Positions 42,761-46,836 of a DNA stretch of 46,836 nucleotides are shown here, in pieces. The translations under genes and the position numbers were made by a program. Positions within the stretch are counted from its first letter, which is position 1, and each line of letters begins with the position of its first letter. The notes beneath the pieces are model-generated. The model searched no databases, was not told the origin of the DNA, and was given only the letters and a program-made list of their open reading frames with translations. Source of the stretch: JBBDKV01 sp040879165 (lineage in GTDB: Bacteria; Patescibacteriota; Microgenomatia; UBA1400; PJMF01); the NCBI GenBank assembly GCA_040879165.1, contig JBBDKV010000004.1:1-46836 (forward strand), given 5' to 3'.

Positions 42761-44557
42761 ATGCAACACTCTGAAACCTTTCTCTGGAAAATCGGCGCAC
42801 CCGCAGGTTTTGGCGTGATGACCACTGGTGTGGGCATGAGTAAGCTGACAGCTCGACACGGCTATCACCTCTTTGACTACACCGAGTACCCTTCACTTAT
42901 TCAAGGCGGACACAACACCTATGAGGTTCATATTAGCGCTGATCCTATCAAGGCCAACAAAAAAAGTATTGATTGCTTAATTTGTTTGAACGAAGATACA
43001 TGGCATCTCCATCGCCATCGCTTAGAACATGACAGCCTCTTAGTTTTTGATCCACAAGAGTTTGATCCAAAAACAAGTGAAGTCAAAAATGTACCAATTC
43101 CCTTTCAGCAGCTACTCAATGATTTAAAGGCACCTAAAATTGCACTGAATATGGTTTCGCTCGGTGCTAGTCTGGCGCTGCTTGGTGGGGATATCTCCTA
43201 TCTAGATGAAATGATCGACGACCAGTTTCGCAAAAAATCTGAAGAAATTGTCGCCATAAACCAAGCAGCTGCAGGAGCAGGCTATACGTATGCTCAGGAG
43301 CATTTTGGGGAATTGTGTCGCCCAGTACTCGATCGCTCTCAAGTTGCTGATCGCTTAGACGAAGCCGGCAAAGCCCATGACCCACTGACAGTGTTGGCTG
43401 GTAACGATGCATTCTCGCTTGGAGCTATCGCCGCAGATGCGCGATTTTATGCTGCCTACCCAATGTCCCCCAGCTCATCAGTAATTGCCATCATGGCTGC
43501 ATGGGCAGAAAAACAAGGTCTTGTTGCACGACATGCAGAGGATGAAATTGGTGTTATTAATGAAGCTCTTGGAGCCGCTCACGTCGGTGCTCGGGCATCG
43601 GTGGGAACATCTGGAGGTGGCTTTGCACTGATGGTGGAAAGTCTCTCATACGCGGGTGTGGCTGAGATCCCCATTGTCGTCTTTCTTGCCCAACGCCCTG
43701 GACCTGCAACCGGTATGCCAACCTGGACTGAACAAGGTGACTTACTGTTTGCGGCACACGGTGGTCATGGTGAATTTCCAAAAATCATTCTGGCGCCTGG
43801 AGATATAGAGGAAATGCTCGCACTGACTCCTAAAGCTTTCAATCTAGCGGATATATATCAGACACCAGTTGTTATATTGTCAGATAAACTACTTTCTGAG
43901 TCACATCACAGTGTGCCAGCCAGTGCAGTTCATGCAGAACTTAGCAAGCATGCTGTTGACCGCGGCAAAACTATTTCAGAAAAACCGTATCCTGACAAAA
44001 AATACATGCGATATGCCGATTCCCCAGAAGACGGCATCTCACCGCGACTACTCCCTGGCGCTGTTGACGCATTTTACCAAGCAAACTCCTATGAGCACCT
44101 TGCAGACAGTCATACCACTGAGGATGCGGCAGATCGTGTCCAACAAGTAGACAAACGCAGCCGAAAAATGACCACTTACCTGGAAACAGATTTTGCTTCC
44201 CCAGAAGTATTTGGCTCCCTTGAAGAAGCGCAGATTGCTCTAGTTTCCTGGGGTGGCAACAAAGGTGCTATCTGGCGAGCGCAAGCGTTGCTCGCCGAAG
44301 ATGGCATTAAAACAGCCTTTATACACTTTACGCACGTCTATCCGCTGAATGCTGGTTCGCTGAAACCTTTTTTTGCACAGGATCTACCCTATCTTTTAAT
44401 CGAGAATAACAGCACTGGACAATTTGGTCAGCTGCTGCGACAACAAACTGGCATTGATCTACCAGAAAAATTGTTGAAATATGACGGCAGACCAATTTTT
44501 CCAGAAGAAATTGAGAAAACAGTATTGAAATTGCTTTCAACAGAATCGCAGTTGTAA
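42761..44557 (+). CDS. 2-oxoacid:acceptor oxidoreductase, alpha subunit (gamma-alpha fused, KorA-like)
   Basis: 598 residues. The N-terminal ~190 residues are the gamma-type domain (IGAPAGFGVMTTGVGMSKL, EYPSLIQGGHNT). From about 214 comes the alpha pyrimidine-binding domain (GNDAFSLGAIAADARFYAAY, then the AEDEIGVINEALGAAHVG segment), with GTSGGGFALM, and a C-terminal domain with LLIENNSTGQFGQLLRQQTG. This gamma-alpha fusion plus separate beta subunit is the two-subunit layout of 2-oxoglutarate or related 2-oxoacid:ferredoxin oxidoreductases. ATG 42761 is preferred because it begins just before the gamma domain. Confidence 0.92.
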   Translation: MQHSETFLWKIGAPAGFGVMTTGVGMSKLTARHGYHLFDYTEYPSLIQGGHNTYEVHISADPIKANKKSIDCLICLNEDTWHLHRHRLEHDSLLVFDPQEFDPKTSEVKNVPIPFQQLLNDLKAPKIALNMVSLGASLALLGGDISYLDEMIDDQFRKKSEEIVAINQAAAGAGYTYAQEHFGELCRPVLDRSQVADRLDEAGKAHDPLTVLAGNDAFSLGAIAADARFYAAYPMSPSSSVIAIMAAWAEKQGLVARHAEDEIGVINEALGAAHVGARASVGTSGGGFALMVESLSYAGVAEIPIVVFLAQRPGPATGMPTWTEQGDLLFAAHGGHGEFPKIILAPGDIEEMLALTPKAFNLADIYQTPVVILSDKLLSESHHSVPASAVHAELSKHAVDRGKTISEKPYPDKKYMRYADSPEDGISPRLLPGAVDAFYQANSYEHLADSHTTEDAADRVQQVDKRSRKMTTYLETDFASPEVFGSLEEAQIALVSWGGNKGAIWRAQALLAEDGIKTAFIHFTHVYPLNAGSLKPFFAQDLPYLLIENNSTGQFGQLLRQQTGIDLPEKLLKYDGRPIFPEEIEKTVLKLLSTESQL

Positions 44558-44571
44558 GCGTAAAGGAAGCT

Positions 44572-45426
44572 ATGGCATCACCACAAGACTTTGCTGGCTA
44601 CACTCCTACCTGGTGCTCAGGCTGTGGAAATTGGAGCATTGGTCGCGCCATCATGATGTCGCTGGCTGAACAAGGCTTGGAACCAAGTTCGCTCAACATG
44701 GTTTTTGATATCGGGTGTTCTGGCAATATGAATGATTTTGTCAATGCCTACGCCATGCACTCACTCCACGGCCGCTCAATTGCAAATGCCATAGGCATCA
44801 AACTTGCTCGACATGACATGCACGCGCTCGTTATCGGTGGAGATGGCGCACTCCTGGGCGAAGGCGGTAACCACTTTCTCCATGCCTGCCGCGGTAACCA
44901 CGACATCACAGTTATTCTGCATGATAATAGCGTTTACGGCTTGACCACTGGGCAAGTTGCCCCGACAGCTCAGAAAGGTTATACATCAAAATCCACCCCG
45001 GGCGGCATCATTGAGCGTCCAGTTTCAGGCCTGCAACTTGCCCTCACCCAGGGAGCATCATTTATTGCGCAAGCTTTCGCTGGCAACCTGCCACAACTCG
45101 CCAAGCTAATTGCTGCTGGAATGACTCATACTGGCTTTTCGCTAATCAACGTACTGCAACCCTGTGTCACCTTTAACAAGGTTAACACCTACAGCTACTA
45201 CCTCCAAAAGAGCTATCAGCTTCCTGCCGAACACAACCCGCACAACTATGAGCATGCCTTGGCTAAAGTCCAAGAGCCTTTTCACCAAGAAAAATTCCCC
45301 CTAGGAATCCTCTATCAAGCCCAAGATCAGCAGGCCTATCATCAACAACTAGCTCAGCTTGAGCAACCACTCGTCACGCGTCGGCGAACCAGCGATTACG
45401 CACCACTCCTAGAGTACTTTCAATAG
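44572..45426 (+). CDS. 2-oxoacid:acceptor oxidoreductase, beta subunit (KorB-like)
   Basis: 284 residues, TPP-dependent. Iron-sulfur ligands are CSGCG (Cys15, Cys18), DIGCSGN (Cys49) and LQPCVTF (about Cys197), consistent with a single [4Fe-4S] cluster. The TPP/Mg site is VIGGDGALLGEGGNHF (about 87-102), with VILHDNSVYGLTTGQ following. No delta (ferredoxin) subunit is adjacent; flavodoxin upstream may substitute. AAAGGAAG precedes the start. Confidence 0.92.
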   Translation: MASPQDFAGYTPTWCSGCGNWSIGRAIMMSLAEQGLEPSSLNMVFDIGCSGNMNDFVNAYAMHSLHGRSIANAIGIKLARHDMHALVIGGDGALLGEGGNHFLHACRGNHDITVILHDNSVYGLTTGQVAPTAQKGYTSKSTPGGIIERPVSGLQLALTQGASFIAQAFAGNLPQLAKLIAAGMTHTGFSLINVLQPCVTFNKVNTYSYYLQKSYQLPAEHNPHNYEHALAKVQEPFHQEKFPLGILYQAQDQQAYHQQLAQLEQPLVTRRRTSDYAPLLEYFQ

Positions 45427-45448
45427 AAAAAAAGAAGGTAACTATCCC

Positions 45449-45477
45449 TTTACAACATGTAATAAATTAGGTATACT
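45449..45477 (+). promoter_or_regulatory. Transposase promoter
   Basis: TTTACA (45449-45454), a 17-nt spacer and TATACT (45472-45477). ATG 45489 is 11 nt after the -10, so the leader is only about 4-5 nt. Confidence 0.6.
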
Positions 45478-45488
45478 ACTGCTTAGAT

Positions 45489-46349
45489 ATGAAAAAGCAG
45501 AAGCAACCAAAGTATACCATTAAAGATTTGCGAAAAGAGTTTCCAGACGATGATGCTTGTTTAGAGTATATCTTCAGTGTTCGTTTTCCAAACCCCGTAT
45601 GTAATGAGTGTAAAGCTAAGAATAGCTTTTATAGGGTTTCTACTCGAAAGTGTTACTCATGTTCTCACTGTGGTAATCAGATTCACCCATTAGCAGGCAC
45701 TATCTTTCATAAATCATCAACTAAACTTACTGATTGGTTTCATGCGTTGTTTTTATTCTCATCCTCTAAAAAGGGTGTGAGTGGTAAAGACCTAGAACGC
45801 CAATTAGGTGTTACTTACAAAACTGCTTGGAGAATTGCAAAACAAATTAGATCACTAATGACTCAAGGTAAAAACCCCTTAGATGGTACTGTTGAAATGG
45901 ACGAAACATATGTAGGTGGCAAACGCAGAGGTGGTAAAAGAGGTCGTGGTACTGATAAAGAAGCAGTTGTAGGTATTGCACAAAGAGGTGGTAGTGTTCG
46001 AGTTAAACATGTTGATAATGTTAAAAGTGTTACCCTAATGCCAATGCTTAGAGAAAATGTAAAACTGGGTTCTGCGGTTATGACCGATGAGTTTCCTGTT
46101 TACAACCGAGTTGGTAGAGATGGTTATTTACACGAAGTCGTACAACACGGGATTAAAGAATACGTGCGAGGTAATGCTCACACTAATACTATTGAGGGGT
46201 TTTGGTCACAGGTTAAGAGGTCTATTTCTGGGACTCATCACGCTGTTTCACCGAAGTATCTACAGTTTTATCTGAACGAGTTTGTTTGGAAGTATAACCA
46301 TCGTGATTCTGTGATTCCGATGTTTCATCTTCTTTTGGCTCGGGCTTAG
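45489..46349 (+). mobile_element. IS1595-family (ISXO2-like) transposase gene
   Basis: 286 residues. The N-terminal zinc ribbon uses Cys38, Cys41, Cys58 and Cys61; a helix-turn-helix follows (GVSGKDLERQLGVTYKTAWR). The catalytic core has EMDETYVGG (Asp138), VMTDEFPVYN (Asp200) and the HTNTIEGFWSQVKRSIS block (Asn233, Glu236) of the DDNK/DDE-type ISXO2 domain. It appears intact. Terminal inverted repeats and target duplications could not be identified by eye, so element ends are undefined. Confidence 0.9.
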
Positions 46350-46584
46350 AAGCTCGATCAAGAAGATTAAAAAAGTCTTTCCGATTTGTAGTTTTCATGT
46401 AACCTAAGTATAGCACGAGGTCTTTAAATGTGGTAAAATGGGCTTGTTCTTTAAAAAGCCGAAGATTACCGCATTTGAGTTCTTCTCGCTCTGGTTTTAT
46501 TGGTAACGGTAACACCAGGCTTGACCAGGGCGAATAGAACTTAAATGACTTCTTAATATTTTCCCAAGATTGCTTGGTAGGCAT
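46222..46584 (-). CDS. Hypothetical protein, antisense over the transposase 3' end
   Basis: 120 residues from ATG 46584. The first ~78 residues (KKSFKFYSPWSSLVLP to FFNLLDRA) lie outside the transposase and have a plausible mixed composition. The last ~42 are Ser/Thr/Glu/Lys-rich and antisense to its coding end, so they may be meaningless. It could be a chromosomal gene cut by the insertion, an IS passenger, or spurious. No family recognised. Confidence 0.4.
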   Translation of the reverse strand: MPTKQSWENIKKSFKFYSPWSSLVLPLPIKPEREELKCGNLRLFKEQAHFTTFKDLVLYLGYMKTTNRKDFFNLLDRASKPEPKEDETSESQNHDGYTSKQTRSDKTVDTSVKQRDESQK

Positions 46585-46693
46585 CAAGCATTTATTTTTC
46601 TATCCTCTAGGTTTGTACTTTGTAGCTGGGACACCAGACAGCTATAACAAAGTGACTGTTTAGGTCAGGCTGATCAGAAGGGAGGATAGCAAC

Positions 46694-46822
46694 ATGGCAC
46701 TTCCTCGAAAACCAATGGTTATGCCACCGAAGATACCTTTACGGTATCCGCTACGGTTGGCAAACAAAAAAACCCACTACGTTTTACCTGATTTTATTCA
46801 GGCTCCTATGTTTCCAGCATAA
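46694..46822 (+). CDS. Small 42-residue basic, Pro-rich protein
   Basis: A 42-codon frame with ATG 46694 and a TAA stop. GGGAGG sits about 8 nt upstream, one of the strongest Shine-Dalgarno sequences in the window. The product is Pro/Leu/Lys/Arg-rich (MALPRKPMVMPPKIPLRYPL at the start) with no Cys and no membrane segment. It does not match L32 or another small ribosomal protein that I know. An inverted repeat (TAGCTG 46623-46628/CAGCTA 46639-46644) lies upstream. Confidence 0.5.
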   Translation: MALPRKPMVMPPKIPLRYPLRLANKKTHYVLPDFIQAPMFPA

Positions 46823-46836
46823 GAGTGTAGTTGGGT

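Noticed and set aside
45427..46693. Terminal inverted repeats of the IS (GGTAACTATCCC at 45436 against AGGATAGCAACA at 46683)
   Set aside because: Only about 8 of 11 positions agree and the right copy is the Shine-Dalgarno region of the small ORF. This is too weak to set element ends.
46694..46822. The small ORF as ribosomal protein L32
   Set aside because: It begins MALP like some L32, but the rest lacks the basic RRD region and the Cys pairs.
1..46836. tRNA, rRNA, CRISPR array, prophage or replication origin
   Set aside because: No tRNA-like cloverleaf, rRNA stretch, regularly spaced repeats, phage gene set or DnaA-box cluster was noticed. A covariance-model scan would be needed to exclude small RNAs.

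Overview
The window looks like chromosomal DNA from a streamlined, uncultivated bacterium, most likely a member of the Candidate Phyla Radiation (Patescibacteria). This rests on gene content and style: mostly single-copy housekeeping genes, short spacers, several small unrecognised membrane or low-complexity proteins, a tandem-duplicated ThyX, and a stand-alone KorAB pair. No rRNA or tRNA gene was seen, so the phylum is an inference. TGA works as a stop codon (for example at the vapB end), so the UGA-as-glycine code of some CPR lineages is not in use. One scaffold gap (10 N) flanked by a poly-G and a poly-C run sits inside cysS and looks like a sequencing or assembly artefact.

Layout. 0-8.6 kb: an unknown protein, a membrane-anchored amidase, a polyprenyl synthase, a response regulator, a PspC protein, cysS (gapped), a SIMPL protein, a sigma-70-family factor, two low-complexity proteins and a hibernation factor. 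8.8-10.3 kb: recR and a VapBC-type toxin-antitoxin pair with a repeat-rich control region. 10.3-15.9 kb: a leftward pyrimidine/arginine block made of an argininosuccinate synthase fused to an MGS-like domain, a cytosine-deaminase-like amidohydrolase, a small membrane protein, pyrD, pyrE and pyrF. 16-19 kb: a membrane-anchored GH31 protein with dockerin-like repeats. 19-24 kb: a thymidylate supply block of tmk, a MazG-like protein, dut, dcd and a double-domain ThyX. 24-30.5 kb: topA, dprA, a MurF-like ligase and a membrane-anchored SGNH hydrolase. 30.5-34.8 kb: the elongasome cluster mreB-mreC-mreD-PBP2. 35.9-39.6 kb: an O-antigen-ligase-like/TPR protein followed by def and fmt. 39.7-42.1 kb: rpmB (L28), an M50 protease, a HAD protein, a metallo-beta-lactamase-fold hydrolase and a small acidic protein. 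42.3-45.4 kb: flavodoxin, KorA-like and KorB-like subunits in one tight operon. 45.5-46.8 kb: an IS1595-type transposase, an antisense ORF over its 3' end and a 42-codon ORF with a strong Shine-Dalgarno.

How the genes work together. Dcd (dCTP to dUTP), Dut (dUTP to dUMP), ThyX (dUMP to dTMP) and Tmk (dTMP to dTDP) form a continuous route to dTTP precursors. PyrD, PyrE and PyrF cover the last three steps to UMP, while the early enzymes (carAB, pyrB, pyrC) are not in the window. MreB/MreC/MreD/PBP2, the MurF-like ligase, the amidase and the polyprenyl synthase indicate peptidoglycan-based, elongating cells. Flavodoxin beside KorAB suggests low-potential electron transfer from 2-oxoacid oxidation.

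Two features stand out. One is the ArgG-MGS fusion beside pyrimidine genes, preceded by a terminator-like hairpin in its leader. The other is a repeated start architecture: many promoter-proximal genes have a -10 hexamer only 4-11 nt before the ATG, implying leaderless or near-leaderless mRNAs, while genes inside operons carry Shine-Dalgarno sequences.
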